In this document: one piece after another, positions 32,483 through 45,581 of the stretch | How positions within the stretch are numbered: position 1 is the first letter of the stretch | How the letters are laid out: each line of letters starts with the position of its first letter | Source: Pseudoscleropodium purum | Taxonomy: Eukaryota > Streptophyta > Bryopsida > Hypnales > Brachytheciaceae | Assembly: GCA_963969395.1 (NCBI GenBank) | Contig: OZ017798.1 | Span: forward strand, 12,454,173 to 12,518,172 | DNA length: 64,000 nt | Reading direction: 5' to 3' | Notes under the pieces: model-generated | What the model was told of the DNA's origin: nothing | The model's database searches: none | Seen by the model: only the letters and a program-made list of their open reading frames with translations | Position numbers and translations under genes: made by a program

Positions 32483-34563
32483 TCTGATAGCTGATCTGAT
32501 GAGCCCTTTTGAGACGCCCAGTGCGGCACATAGATAGTTATTCAGCCTCAGATCTTGTTGCCTTCACCGCCTCAACGTCATTCTATATGTGCTCAGCTCT
32601 TTCAGGTAAAGCATGAAACAGAAAGGAGGTCTAGGAGGTGTTGATGTTTGAAGGGGCGACAGATCATTTTGATGTCAAAGATCCTGTATCCGCGCTCTTG
32701 CGGGAGCCAAGTTCGGCAACGGCGGCTTCGTCACATACTGCATTTGCAGAAAAGCGGCCATGCAAACTCAGCAGAGAAAGAATGGCATGTGAACCTGCAA
32801 GTGTAGACCCAGCAACGATAGGGTTTCATTTCTCTCTCATCTACAGAGCCTGCAGATATACTGGAAAGTGTACAGACGAGCACAAAACTGGTAGAAATAG
32901 TAAAGAAATCGCCATGTGTTCCAAAGAGATGAACAGAATCTGATTGAAACCCAATAAAAACAACATACACGTAATTGTATCACAATTGCCGCAACCTCCT
33001 CAGTCAAATTACTCCGTTTCAGCACAACATTCGCAAGCAAAAACACTTCTACCACACGCCCTCATTCACCCCTTCTACATTCTGCGTGACCTAATTGTTG
33101 GCTATGAAACAATAGCTCAGACTTCAACCCCTAAAGGACCAAGAACTCATGGTAATAAGATCACCAATTCGATTAATCATATTGTGAAATGGCAATAATT
33201 AAGATAGGACCAAGGAATATATCAATAGCATCAGTGCAGAACGTTGCATGTGTTGGGCAAAAATTATGACCTACTCAAAACTGCACCATATAACATGAGA
33301 ATCAGTTTTGGATTCTTGGTCCTTTAGGGGTTAAAGATTGACATTCTGATTGACTGATTTGTAATACACCACGTGGTGGAATGTCTCGAAAATATAATCA
33401 TCCAGGACAGCTCTCAACTAGGGTTTTAGTGTTAACGAAGGTGGCAACACACGAACAGCGACAATAGCCGACTTCCACGACAAGACCTAACGACAACAAA
33501 AATGGTTCAACACTCTCAGACAGACGCGCAGAGCTCCAGTACACGTTCGATTAGGTCGCTGATGAGCTGAAGAACAGTAGCAATTGCAGCAGAAAATCAC
33601 TTCAACTTCTACCATCTCATTACTTCAAAACTTCAGACGCCCAACAGGACCAATACATTCTTTTGCTCCTACCTAAGTACCAAACTATTCCGAACCCCAA
33701 ATAAGAAAGCTTCCGAATTCACAGGGAGCCGATCGCAGGGACGATCGGAAGTTCACATACCAGCACTACTTTAGACATTCGTCGGAGGTCAATTCGCCAT
33801 AGCCAAAGAAAACCTTTGGTGGACAGAGAGAAAGACTCGCAAAGAATAGCCGTGACGACCCATAGGTGGAAACCATCCCTCAAAGTCCAAGTCATCCGCC
33901 AACTCAGCAAATGGTAGGGTCCAGCCTCTCACATCACGTCTCGCACAAAACTGGAGATTGAGCCCGATTCTAACACCCGGTCCCGCCTTTGAAGCATTTG
34001 CCCTATTTCAAAATTTGGATTTGCTGCGAGTCGGGTGTATTAGGTTTGCAAATTATGCAACTCTATCATCGACAAAGGTGCCCTCACTGTAGACTGAAGC
34101 CTGATTGATGCCAAATCATCCCCCCGCAGATGCTGGAGTCGCGGCGACGGGATCGGTTTATTTCTTTTTTTAGACACAGTGCACAGTTCCGGTTTTATTT
34201 TTTGGGTAAGGAATTGAGATGCTCATGTGGCGATCATGTACAACAGTAAAAAACTCTTATTTTTGCTATATTAAATACGATCTTAGGGGCTACATACTTT
34301 ACTGTTATATGAATAGATTAGGGGTATGCATTCAGACATGGCCAATTCTCTGAGAATCACGGAAATTGCGACAAATTTCTGCCAAAAATGATTACAGTTC
34401 TCTGCAGCGTGGAATGCAGGAGCTTATCCAACGTCAGCCAGTGCCCCCCACAGTCAGACCCTGGAGGCTTCTATGGAAGCAGCGCCTCTTTGATTTGGTA
34501 CAACAAAGGAGCCCTGCATCGCGGCGACTGGTGCCACTACAGTGTGCTTGCCCATGCTCTTGC
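32483..34563. other. Spacer between SPPL1 and transaldolase
   Basis: The two genes are divergent, so this stretch holds both promoters. It contains MITE copy A (33122-33336). Short open frames of 60-100 codons occur on both strands (for example 32638-32943 and 34388-34573) but match nothing and overlap one another. Confidence 0.5.
33122..33336. mobile_element. MITE copy A with perfect 20-bp inverted ends
   Basis: A 215-bp element. AACCCCTAAAGGACCAAGAA at 33126-33145 is the exact inverse of 33313-33332. Pairing continues outwards (CTTC to AAAG) with one mismatch. The right end is GGGG followed by TTAA; the left is TTCAA, a possible degraded TTAA. It is non-coding. This is the cleanest member of the family. 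Confidence 0.85.
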
Positions 34564-34571
34564 CTATAAGT
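34564..34571 (+). promoter_or_regulatory. TATA box for transaldolase
   Basis: CTATAAGT lies about 30 bp upstream of a pyrimidine-rich TCTACCTTCCTCTCTCGC stretch that suits a start site near 34595. A (CTCG)n run follows at 34605-34620 inside the presumed 5' UTR. Confidence 0.5.
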
Positions 34572-34594
34572 GAAGTCGCCTCATCATTCCTCTA

Positions 34595-35193
34595 CCTTCC
34601 TCTCTCGCTCGCTCGCTCGCTTTACTCGTGCAATTTTCTTGCGAGAGTTTGCAAGCCAGGTGAGAATGAAGAAGAAGAGTATACCGTTTGATTGCTATGT
34701 TTCTTTGATTTTGTTACAACTATTGCAATTTTGTTGTTGTTACCGGAGTCTTATTGCTGGTGTTGCTTTTTAAAAGTTTTATACCTGCGATCAGGCTGGA
34801 AGTTTCGTCAAGGTTTTGTATCAGTGCCATTTTGCTATGTGCTGGTTGAATGCTCAATTACAGAGTAGTATCGGCATCATCTCTCTGGCAGTGTACCAGA
34901 GGCATTGTACTCTGATACGGAATAGGGATCGGACTGAAACGAGAGTTTTCTTGATCGGCAAGCCCTTTCTAAATTGTGCATAGAGCTCATCCTTACTTGC
35001 CTTTTAGTTCCTCTTAAGCGGTGTTTTCCGGGTTGAGGGTTTTGAAGCTGCGGCGAGGGGTGCTGCATGATGCGCTTGTTGCTTGTCTCTCCAAAAAAGT
35101 TTTTGGGGTTGCTAATTCGTTGGTTTAAGAAGAATATTCTGCTTGTAGGATGCTAACGTTCTGCTGTAGTCTGTCTGTTTGCAGGTGCTCGAG
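34595..35193 (+). other. Transaldolase 5' UTR with an intron
   Basis: A leader exon from about 34595 ends at 34659 (GCAAGCCAG followed by GTGAGA). The acceptor TTTGCAG ends at 35184, leaving nine leader bases before the ATG. The inferred 525-bp leader intron would be typical of highly expressed plant genes. The transcript start is a guess. Confidence 0.55.
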
Positions 35194-37995
35194 ATGGCAG
35201 CTCTGAAGATGTATTGTACGTCTGCCGTTGTGGGAAGTAGTTTGGGAACAAGCGTGACGAATGGCACGACTCTTGCTTCTGGGGAGTTTGTGGGCTTGAA
35301 GATGATGCCGTCGTTGAAAGCATCGTCTTTCACCACGCGCTCCGTGCCTGTGTACGCAGCGCCAGTGACACACTTGGCCAAGTGAGCCTCCTTGCAACAT
35401 TCCAGAATTGTTCCCTTCTGTGACATCCGTTTTACAGAGCAATTAATATACTCTGACTGTGTGTTAAATTGTTAACACCGAAATACCAAGCTGTTTCTTA
35501 TAGCAGTTCTGAGGAGGTCATGTGGGGACTCTGTTTTGTCTAATTTTATTCATTGTTTGATCATCACAGACTATAGTCTTGTCTGATTCTGGTGATATAA
35601 AATTTGCCCCCATTTTCCACAATATGGTCAATCAAATTGGTCATTTTGAAACCCTGTGTCCTTTGGGGGCTTAAAGACAGTACTGGTATTTTGATTGTTG
35701 ATAAATTTTGGTTTGCAGATGCTTGAATACCATCTCAACCGAGAAGAAGACACTTTTGCATGACATGTATGACCAGCAAAAGCAGAGCCCGTGGTATGAC
35801 AATCTTCGTCGCCCAGTGACCATGTTGGAGCCTTTTATCAAGAGTGGTGTTCGAGGCGTCACGAGCAACCCTACGGTACTCTTTCAAGGAAAGAAAATCT
35901 GTGTTTGTTTGAGTGCTCGGGTTTACTGGAAACCGTTTCTACTGTGTTGAAGAATTCTATCCCAAAATGCAAATGTTGTCCAGCAAGTATTCGTTGTGGT
36001 TATTACTAGCTCGTGGGCTCATTGTAGATCTTTGTTTTGCAGATTTTTGAAAAGGCCATAACTGGGTCTGCCGAGTATGACGATCAGTTCAGGTATTACT
36101 TCTGTTGTGTCGGATACACTGTGTGCAAAGCTTGAAGAATATTTTCTGTTCTATTGTTTTGTGTCATTCTGTATTTTTCGATTAGCCGGTGCCCGGTCCA
36201 GTGCCACTTTTGGAACCCTCAATTTTCGGGCAAAGTACTTATGCCTTCATTATTTGTTTCTGTCACAGGCACTGCATTAGAGAAGGCAAGAACGTGGAGG
36301 AAGCATACTGGGAACTTGTCATTAAAGACATTCAGGATGCTTGTGACTTGTTTTTGCCACTCTACCAAAAGAGTGCTGGTATTGATGGTTACATTTCCGT
36401 CGAAGTCTCTCCTCTTTTGGCAAACGAAACCCAAGCCACCATTGATTCTGCAAAGTATTTACGGCAGAGGGTAAACCGACCCAATGTCCTCATCAAGATC
36501 CCGGCAACGTTGGAGTGCATTGAATCAATCACACAAGTCATCGCTTCATCCATCAGTGTGAATGTGACGGTAAGTATTTGATTCCACGTTTCTGGAACTT
36601 ATACACTGGCAAACTTTGTTTGCATCCTTGCAAGTGGCTGCGAATTCTATGATATTGATCGTCTTGCAAGTGGTGCAGTTTTATTCTATCAACTAGTTAG
36701 CGAATCACAATTCTCTAGACGTTTAGGTTACGAGCAGGAGCGATGTTACCATCAATTGTCATTTATTGTTATTCTAGATGCCTTTGTTCAACCTTGTTTC
36801 TGATGCATTATGGTTCTCTCTTACAGCTTATATTTTCTCTAGCGAGGTACGAGGCAGTCATTGATGCATACATAGCGGGACTTGAGGCAGTTGAAGGAGA
36901 TCTGTCGAAGATAGCGAGTGTTGCATCCTTTTTTGTCAGTCGTGTGGATGCATTGGTTGACAAGAAGCTGAATGCGATCGGCACTAAGGAGGCACTTGAG
37001 CTGAAGGGCAAGGTATTGCAATCTCCTTGCAGCGAGTAGAGGAATTGTGCTTAAATGATGGCTTGGAGGACAATCACTTGTTGAACTGTTTTTTGTTTCG
37101 TTTACCTCATAATCAGCATATTCGAAGAGTGAAAATTGCGTAACGTATTTGCGAGAAGGAAGAAAGTGGCATTACTAAACAACAGGGAGCTCGATTCGTA
37201 AATCCTGATGTGACTTTACGAAGACATGAGATATTGCCTTCAGTAACTACCCGTATTTAGGATGTGTTGCAATGCTGCTGCTACACCTTCAATGGCTCTG
37301 GGATCATTTTTTTTTCCTGTTGTTTATTAGGAATCTTTCTTGATGCTTCAATTTATGCGTTTCAAGTTCAGATATTACGGTTTGATCGAAAATCCTAAGT
37401 CTTCGGTCTTGACGTTTTGCTGTTGTCCTTGATACAGGCTGCAAATGCACAGGCGGCCTTAGCATTCAAGCTCTATCAGGAGAAGTTTTCTGGTCCACGT
37501 TGGGAAGAGTTGGCAAAACGGGGAGCACAGAAGCAGAGAGTGCTTTGGGCTTCCACTGGTGTGAAGGACCCATCATATCCAGATACTCTTTATGTCAATC
37601 CTCTTATCGGCCCTGATACTGTGAGTTCTAGAAGGAAATTTCAAAATTTTATTTTTCTGGTGCAAACTTCCTTCATTGCAGATATTTATGCAAGTTACAC
37701 AGGGCTACTCCTGCTCTGGTCTGACTGTGTTTTGTATGAATTGTAGGTTACTACCATGCCTGATGTGGCTCTGAATGCCTTTGTGGACCATGGAACGGTG
37801 GCCAGAACCATTGATGCTGACTTGGCCGGGGCTAAAAGGGTTTATGACAAGATTGAGGAGTTGGGCATTCGTTGGGAGGATGTTGGCCTTCAGTTGGAGC
37901 ATGAAGGCGTTGCATCATTCAAGAAAAGTTTTACTGATCTGGTCCAGAATCTAACGGGGAAAGCGGATCACCTTGCAAAGAGTAAGCTCTCCTAA
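35194..37995 (+). CDS. TAL: Transaldolase, plastid-targeted
   Basis: Transaldolase of the pentose phosphate pathway, moving a dihydroxyacetone unit from sedoheptulose 7-phosphate to glyceraldehyde 3-phosphate. Seven exons: 35194-35381, 35719-35875, 36043-36092, 36269-36569, 36827-37012, 37438-37620, 37747-37995. All join in frame at GT-AG sites into 437 residues, the length of plant plastid forms. The first 50 or so residues are rich in Ser, Thr and Ala and poor in acids, a likely transit peptide. Hallmarks are GVTSNPTIF (across the exon 2-3 junction), GYISVEVSP, the Schiff-base lysine in LIKIPAT (about Lys208), SINVTLIFS-type sequence across exons 4-5, and [11 protein letters not shown]. No lesion is visible, so I expect a working enzyme. 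Intron 1 holds a partial MITE copy. Confidence 0.95.
35606..35676. mobile_element. MITE copy C fragment, in transaldolase intron 1
   Basis: The reverse complement of the left third of copy A: CACAATATGGTCAATCAAAT then TTGGTCA, ending TGTCCTTTGGGGGCTTAAAG. The other end is missing. It lies in the intron after exon 1 (35382-35718). Confidence 0.55.
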
Positions 37996-39567
37996 TCATG
38001 CACGTCATATTATCTGAATCTGAAGTTGTTTCTTAGTTTCCTTTACTTTGTAAATTCCACATTAGAGGTGTCAAAATCCGTGACTTCAACTGCAAGATTT
38101 TTTTTCCTTTTCTTTTTGATTCTGAGCCCAGAATACTTCTTAAAAAATTCTAGTTCTCACTAAGAATTTTTATTTGAGAATTACCTCTTATTACAGAACA
38201 CACATAACGTTTGATCTTTAGCAGTTGTGAGAGCTTACTCTTCTCCATTGGAGAGGGTAACTGCAGATGACTAAACAGTTTGGCTTTCATTGTAGAGATC
38301 TTGACTGGTATTTGGTGAATGGCCAGCGCCTGTATCGTCGTGAGCCTCCCAGCTGAGATGAGCGCAAAGTGTGCACATATAGAATCTATATCGTTTCCAT
38401 GGATTTTAGGCAGCTTCTCAAGAATGTGACGAAATCTCGCACTGTGGGCCTGTTGCTTCAAGACAGCATCACTGATTTTTCTCATAGTGATGTTTTCTTT
38501 CCCTTTTTTGCAGGTATTTAAATGTAGTATCATGGTGTTAGCGGTTTCTGCGGTATTTGAGGGACATGACATATGCAGGCGAACTGATGTTGTGGTATGT
38601 GGTTTTTGACTCTCCGGAGTTGGTCAAACATTGACCTCTTTTATGTTGCATCACAAAGACGTAGTATATATGGACTGCAAAGTAAGGACTGATAGTTTAG
38701 ATTGCCAAATCGCTGCTTTTGGGAATTTCTTCCATTGCATCTAAGTTTTTAAGTTGTTGTACAGCCAAGTTCAATGTTAGAACTGAAGTGGAATCTGCTG
38801 ATTTTACCTTTCATCTATCCATATGAATCGGCAATGCTTGAAGGCGCTGATATCTTCACGTCTGCATCCTTCTGTTGCATTTGCAAAATAAAATCTCACA
38901 TTTTTGAAACAATAGGAAGTGAAGGAACCTCTTCCTGTGGGAGAACCTTTTGCAATAAGTTGAAAAAATGTGATTAACTCATATTAAAAATCTAATAAGT
39001 ACAGCATTTGAATATGGTACTCAAAGCTCATCCGCAGTTTCACTCACCCTAAGAGAAAAGTTTTGATCAGTCCTTGTTGATTCATACGATGTCTAAACAC
39101 TAGAGCATATATGTAGTGCATTACAATCCTCTTGAAAATGGTGACCAGTCTTAGTGGAGCAAAACTCAAAATGAAAACCTCTCCAGACAGGAATGCAGGA
39201 ATAGGATCCCTGTCTTATCTCTTGGTTCAGTTCATTTGGATGCTACATGGAATTTTGAAGTGTTGAGTTCTACAGCGTCTCTGTATTGAACTTTTCACCA
39301 AGCGCAAAACGCTTGGGAAGAGGTCATCCAATCTTGACTGATTGTGAAGAGTACGCTCTTTCACCTAAACAGCTACTCCGTATAAGGTAGGAGGTTCATA
39401 AAGCGCTCTGGCTCTAAAAGCATCCTCTAACCCAGAGGTACATTTTGCTTTCTCATTGCACTTGCAATGTGCAAATTATGTACATTTTTGGAGGTGGACA
39501 CTTTTTTTTAGTGACCACTACATTTCAACTTTTAAAATGTATACATAATATTACAAAACAACTTGGG
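37996..39567. other. Transaldolase 3' flank
   Basis: It should hold the 3' UTR. A minus-strand frame of 140 codons at 38150-38572 is the longest open stretch, basic and with no motif I recognise. Its composition is ordinary for this AT-rich DNA, so I do not call it a gene. No RNA genes were seen. Confidence 0.4.
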
Positions 39568-40524
39568 TTAACCCCTCATTGTTGCACATGACCAAAAGTG
39601 TCCTCACATAGTTTTCAAAGTCCTATAACTTTTGCATCCATTGTCCAAATTCAATAAAACTTGTTGGAAAGTTTGTGCTCTCTCTTCTATTATGTGTGGT
39701 AAGATTTTCAAATTGATTCAAGATATATAGAGTAATTGGAAGCCAATCAAAGTTTGTAGGTTCAGTTTGAATCCACCAAATTGCATTTGATGGTTACAAC
39801 TTCAACGGGTTGTATCTCCTTCATCCAATGTTTGTTTTCAATCAAATTTGTTGTATTATGTTCCCCTTTTAGTCTAGGTAAAATTTTCATGTCAATTCAA
39901 GTTTCTTTGTATATTTGGGAGCAATTCAAAATTCAAAATCCCAACATTTTTGGATTATAGTGAACTTCACCAGCTTGTTTCTTCTCCATACAATGTCCGT
40001 TTCCAATAAAAAAAATTTGGAAAAGTTTTGCATACTAGTCTAGTTTGTGTGGCTAAAATTTCATATCAATTCAAGTTATGAGTGACTAAGAAGCATTTTA
40101 GTAGAAGAAGGTTTAACCTCATATGTGTTTTTTGCAACTTTTCTTATCTATTTTTTGACATTTGCAAGCCATTTTATAAACACATTGAGTCAATTTATTA
40201 ATATTTTTTCACTAATGTGTTTGTATGTTAGTTTTGAATAACTTCATAATTTAAAATTTTTTCATTTGAGTAAGTTTAGAAATCGAATTCCACCTCCAAG
40301 TGTGTTGCTAGGAAAATTTAAGCATCTTTTTTCAATACTGAAACATTATAATCTTTCAATCTATAAGGTCAAATGACTCCAAATTTGATTCACATCATCT
40401 GAAATATATTCACTATAAGATTGTACAATTAAGATCTTTATAACATAGTGAACTTTACATCTATATTAGTTCAAAAGCAATGATGTTCTTGAACCCAAAT
40501 AAGACTTTGGTGATGAGGGGTTAA
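39568..40524. mobile_element. TTAA-bounded element with internal repeats
   Basis: 957 bp with perfect 12-bp inverted ends, TTAACCCCTCAT at 39568-39579 and ATGAGGGGTTAA at 40513-40524. The size is close to the element at 2289-3226. From about 39617 to 40110 there are three degenerate units, 165-187 bp apart. Each has a CAT(C/A)CA(A/T)TGT core, then AATAAA or AATCAAA, then AAATTTTCA(T/A), then ATT(C)AAG. It is non-coding. Confidence 0.55.
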
Positions 40525-43500
40525 GATGTCAATTTCATTTATCTTTCAAAAAAAGTTTATTGAAAAATATTTCAAGAAGTTTAAACTACAAATGTTGGGT
40601 TTGGTCACCATGGAAATCATCCTTTTTGATATTGTGTGAATCATTTGATTAAAAACTCCCAAGAGCACTCATTGGAAGTCAAACTATTTTGTAAGACTTG
40701 CCCTTTTCACAAAAAATTTCATAGATGAACATTTTGACTCCTATCTCACTAATACACTCATAGAAGGATTTTGTATCATCCAATGAACATTAGTGTCTAT
40801 ATCAATGTTACAAGGTTAACGTTCCCAAATTAGTTTTTCGCTCTTAAAGGGGTGCTTTATAGACCTACTACTTTAGACCAACTTAATGTTAAGAACTTTG
40901 CTCTTTGTTTCTAGTAAGCATACAATCATAGAAATAAAATACACTTTAAAACCTTGATATGAAGAATCTTGTTACAGAAGTAGTGAGCTATAAATTATCA
41001 AATTTTTAGAATGCAGAATAATTAGGTGCGCTCTTTGTTTTTACAATATTTTTAAAAGCCATTCATTGGACATTGTTTTGTCTTCCATAATGTTTTCAAG
41101 TAAAAAACATGGAATAAGATATGAAATCTTTAAGTTACTGTTTTTATTTTCTCAAAAATTTACCTCTAAAGGTTAAATGCATTTCAAAGTTGGATGCGCC
41201 TTAATCAAACTCAATTGCATTTTTAAGCTAGGTATTTATTTTAATATTTTTAATTAAACTAAGAAAATAAAGCTTGACAAGAAAAATTTCAATTCCATCT
41301 TACAACTTACAAAATTTCAAAATTTTAATGACTAACACAATTGCATGCTCAATGTATTAAGATCCAATCAAATTACAAAATTATATTGAGTGATCTTCAT
41401 TTGTATAGTGCAAAAATTGCTTTTATTTTGGAGTTATGTAGGCTGTAGAAATTATATGGTCAAAGATAGCCCCTTGCATTTGGTTTTATATTTGTTTCTA
41501 CACACCTAAATACATTTGTATATAGCCCCCCTAAAAGATAACTTTTTAAATGCACAAGGCATCATATTTTGGTGTCAACTAAACTTCAAAATTAAATAAA
41601 ATCTTACCAAAGTAATCTTTTTGATATTTTTAGCTTTTATTGAACACCCTTAAAGTCTATTTTAAGCATCAAAATTCCAATTTTGAAAAGAACTCTTCAT
41701 AATTTTTCTATTGAAGAATTTGTGCAAGGGTATCTAATTGTCCATTGGAAATCTTGATTTTTTAGTGTTGGAGGCTCATAGAAATGAGTGATTTCTTATT
41801 CAAAATTTAATCTTAAATATAAACTACATTCTATTTTTTTTCATTCATTTGCACTTTTCAATTTTGATTTTAAAAACTCAAAATATTCCAATACATATGA
41901 TAATAACATATATATAGTTTTAATTATAATTAGCACTTTAAAAATCATAATAATCTCATTTCATTTTTCCTACCAAAAAATTTGAAAAATCAAAATCTTT
42001 AGACAAAACATTTTTTTGCACTTAATCTTTTAAGGATGATCTAATCACTTTTCAAATCATCTTTTTTGAGCATTGCAAAAATCATTTACTTGAAAAAACC
42101 TACAAGCAATCATTTTAAGGTCAAAATACTATGCAAGACCTTCCTTTTCAATACAAAATTTCAAGGATGAACATTTACAAGTCTCTTACATAGAATGATT
42201 TTCTATCATCCATTGAACAATAAATGTCTACTATGTCATTTAAGGATTAAAAAAAATTAAAAGGAGTTGAATACCAGGCCAAGGGACTTATTTTCATCCC
42301 ATATCCAATTCCATATATCTAAATACAATAATGACAATAGGGGTAGTTACAGCTTCTTCAACCTAAGTTCACTTCTCCAAGAATTGAGATGAGGAGCTTT
42401 GTAATTAGTATTTGGGGTGTTGCAGACCTCCCATTCTTTGACCTTGGAGTTTGCCATTTCTTCTCTTCTGCAAGTGAAGAAATTGCACTTCATTTTCCAA
42501 CCTCTGAGAATTTTTGATCTTATGCTCCTCTATTTCACCCCTCCGCCAACTACATATTCAATCACATGCTCTTCACTTTAGCCTTGGCCTCTCCAATTGG
42601 GCCCTTGTTTCAAGCAAAATTACCCAAAGTTTGCAGTTCCAATTCTCCATGTTTACTGCACCTGTCCAAATGGGGAGTTACACCTTCTTCAGACAAAACA
42701 GCTCTCTATTGGCTCCTCAATCTTTTCACCAACTTCTCCGACTTCGTTGAACTTTGCTTCTCGAAGGAGGTGTGACAACCCCTAATATAAACATTCCACC
42801 CATCGCAATATTTATGATGATTGTGAAGGTGCATCGCTAAGGAAAACTACAAGAAATTACATGCAAGGACATGATTGGGTTCATGTGGGGCTCGTGCTCG
42901 GAAGCACCTCCTCAAACTTCCAACACTTGGAGTTGATATTTCCCATGATTGTGACGACAAGTCCTCAAGGAAGAGTCCAAAAGAAAAATGCAAGGACAGG
43001 GCTCACATGTCGCGAACTCCAAAGCAACTAACTACTCAAATTGTCCGGCACTTGGGTTCGATGAAATTCCCGGTAAAGTGCCAGGAGTAGAACTCAATCA
43101 TGGTCACCAACGAAAAGGGAATGGGCACATGTTTGACTCAACGTGAAGACTGTTCGGTTACCGAACTTCGGTTTGTGATACCCGGAAGAGTTTGAAGATC
43201 ACTCTGTACAAGAAATTTCAAAGAAATTTCAAAAAAAGAAAAAGTTGGAAGATCATTCTGGCCTGCAACAAGATGCGAAAAAGAAACAATGAAAATTCAA
43301 TCCTTTGGAACTCACCTACTCAGACACCTACTTCATCCCTGAATTATTCTTAGATCCCATCCAGGATTCCTCTTTCAAATTTTGCAAGGCAGTGCAACTT
43401 GCGATCTAAACTGGAGTGATGAAGCTACTGCACCTAATCGAGAAAATGTGGGTTTGACTCAAGTCCACCAAGCCATTCTCCTAGCTTTTGACTCCCACAA

Positions 43501-44890
43501 AATGATACTCCGTGCTAAATTAAACACTTAATTTGCTAAAACGTAGTGTAATGGTAATGAAACCAACTATAAAAATAGCTTCATGCGACACCTGCAGCTC
43601 ACAAAGGTAGTATACCGGTAGTGCACCTAATAAATTGCTCATGGAGGCTTTTGTTGCACTTTTCTTATTCGATTCTCCTTCGACACGGACGGAGGCTTTG
43701 CACTTTTTCACGGGGGGTAGTTCAACAGATAGCCTACTGTCGATCGACAAGGACATTGATAGTGTAACCGTGTACGCGAGTATAGTTGAGGATTGGATGG
43801 CATAGCTTAATTCCATCAGTTAAGTTACACCTGCGCGGTACCGTAGTCTCTGAACTTTCTAATTTCCCTTCCCATTATCATCAGCAAAGCATTGCCACGC
43901 TCACTGAATCCAATGTCAATTGGCGTCACTGATTCCTACGTTGCGTCAGTGTCCAAGACTCTTGCCCCATGTCACTTTTGCACAACCCCACAGAACTTTG
44001 GTGACGTAGGGATGATGACAAAAGTACTGACTACTAGATGATCAAAAAATAGCTTGAGGACATACTGTGAATCTTGATATGAGTACGACTTTTTGCATAC
44101 TTGGAAGATCAACTACTTGGCAACTGAATGTACCTCAAGGACCAATTCTGCCAAAGCTTGGCATGAATCTAGCATTAATCATGCATTAATCTTGCGTTGT
44201 GTAGAGCATAAATCTTGCATTATCTGTCGTAGTTCAGTTAGTGCAATTCTGTCTAGAAATCCAAATCAGGGTAGAGAATTTGTCATATTCGCGTTCCATG
44301 ATAACATTTGAATGCCTGATTTGAGCTTGGAATAATCTTCAGCTAACCGGTGACCTTCACCTTACGTCCAAATTTTTTCCAGCATCGGCCTAGTTTTCTC
44401 GACAGACCAAGACTTTAATTCTGATGTGCATAACAAGGTCGATTGTCATCAAGGTAGACTGTCTCTGCATTGAATGCTGTAATCGTTCAGAGTGCACAAT
44501 AAGTTGTACACAAAGTAGAAACAAAACGCACAATTTGATTAGGGTTTGAAATGCATGGTCTGAGGGGAGTTCATATGATAATAAGTGCACGTGCACTGCT
44601 CTTCCATGGCTTTATCGCAACAATACATTTGCGAAAATCGAATAATCTAATTAGCGTAAGATTCAACTAATCTGGAAGAACCCACTCTAAACTAATCTCA
44701 CAAATTCAGCTGCAAAGATCTACCTCCACAAACTTCTGCCATATCTAATTGTCCACTCTACTTGGCAGAATCTCAAAGCTCTCCATACACAACGATTCGC
44801 ATTTGTAGTTGCATTGGTTTCGTGCAACCATAACCACAGAAACTCGAGAATCTGGGCATTAAATCAGAACTACTGATGGATTGAGAACTC
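40525..44890. other. Intergenic region, no supported gene
   Basis: AT-rich to about 42300, then nearer average composition. Overlapping open frames at 42514-42785 and a 98-codon minus frame at 43520-43816 have no recognisable motifs. Around 44790-44890 lies the probable 3' UTR of the uclacyanin gene. Confidence 0.5.
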
Positions 44891-45581
44891 CTACCACCAG
44901 AAAACGGCAAGAGCGAGGAAGAGCGAGGAAGCACAAGAGAAAATTGCAACGGGAGCTCCAGCTGCAAAATTTGTATCGGGACCAGCAGGTGGTGGAATAA
45001 TGGAGAGAGGCGGATCAACTGGCGCAGCGACAGGCGCTCCGTGGACCGTGATGGCCACTTTCATGCCTTGTGAGCAATGCATTGGAGCTCCGCACACGTA
45101 ATAGTATGTCCCCGCCGCACCGATGAAGACGATGTCGTTCCCGCTGTACCACTCCTTGAAGAATGAAGTCAAATTGCACGAGGCGAAGTCGGATTCTGAT
45201 GCCAATTGCAGCACGCTGTGGGTGGCGTTGTCGTACTCAAAAACTGCGGAACAAAACTCAATCGCTTAGGACATAATCTTACTGGAAGTTCAAGATCTTG
45301 TCAAAAGTTGGAACAAGGGTGAGCTAGATAGAGCGTGTCTTACGTAGTGTGTCGCCCGTTTTGAATGTCTTGTTGTCGTTGGCCCAGTCGTTGAAGTACG
45401 TGAGTGCGTCGTTAGAGTGAAGGAAGCTCCACTTTTGCACATCGCCACCGACGAGCCATTGCTCGGCGTGAGTCACGGCCATGAATGATGATAGTGCAAA
45501 TACTAGCACCGCGAAATGGAATAGTCTACTACTACTTCCCCTTCCTGCTTGCATCAGTAATGACGCCATAGCCACATGCAA
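44891..45581 (-). CDS. Uclacyanin-type phytocyanin
   Basis: Predicted GPI-anchored blue-copper protein of the cell surface, probably an electron carrier or wall-associated redox protein. Two exons (45581-45344 and 45243-44891) join at GT-AG with the intron after the first base of a codon, giving 196 residues. It has an N-terminal signal peptide (FAVLVFALSSFMAVTHA), the phytocyanin domain (QWLVGGDVQKW, then FNDW, KTFKTGDTL), a Pro/Ala-rich linker (APVAAPVDPP) and a hydrophobic C-terminus (FSCASSLFLALAVFWW) fitting a GPI signal. All four type I copper ligands are present: His88, Cys130, His135 and Met140. Cys102-Cys136 is the likely disulfide. An axial Met rather than Gln fits uclacyanin or plantacyanin, not stellacyanin. 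A second in-frame ATG at codon 5 is a possible start. The next gene is divergent, 933 bp away. Confidence 0.9.

Noticed and set aside
38150..38572. 140-codon minus frame downstream of transaldolase
   Set aside because: No recognisable motif and composition like the surrounding non-coding DNA; kept only as a note.
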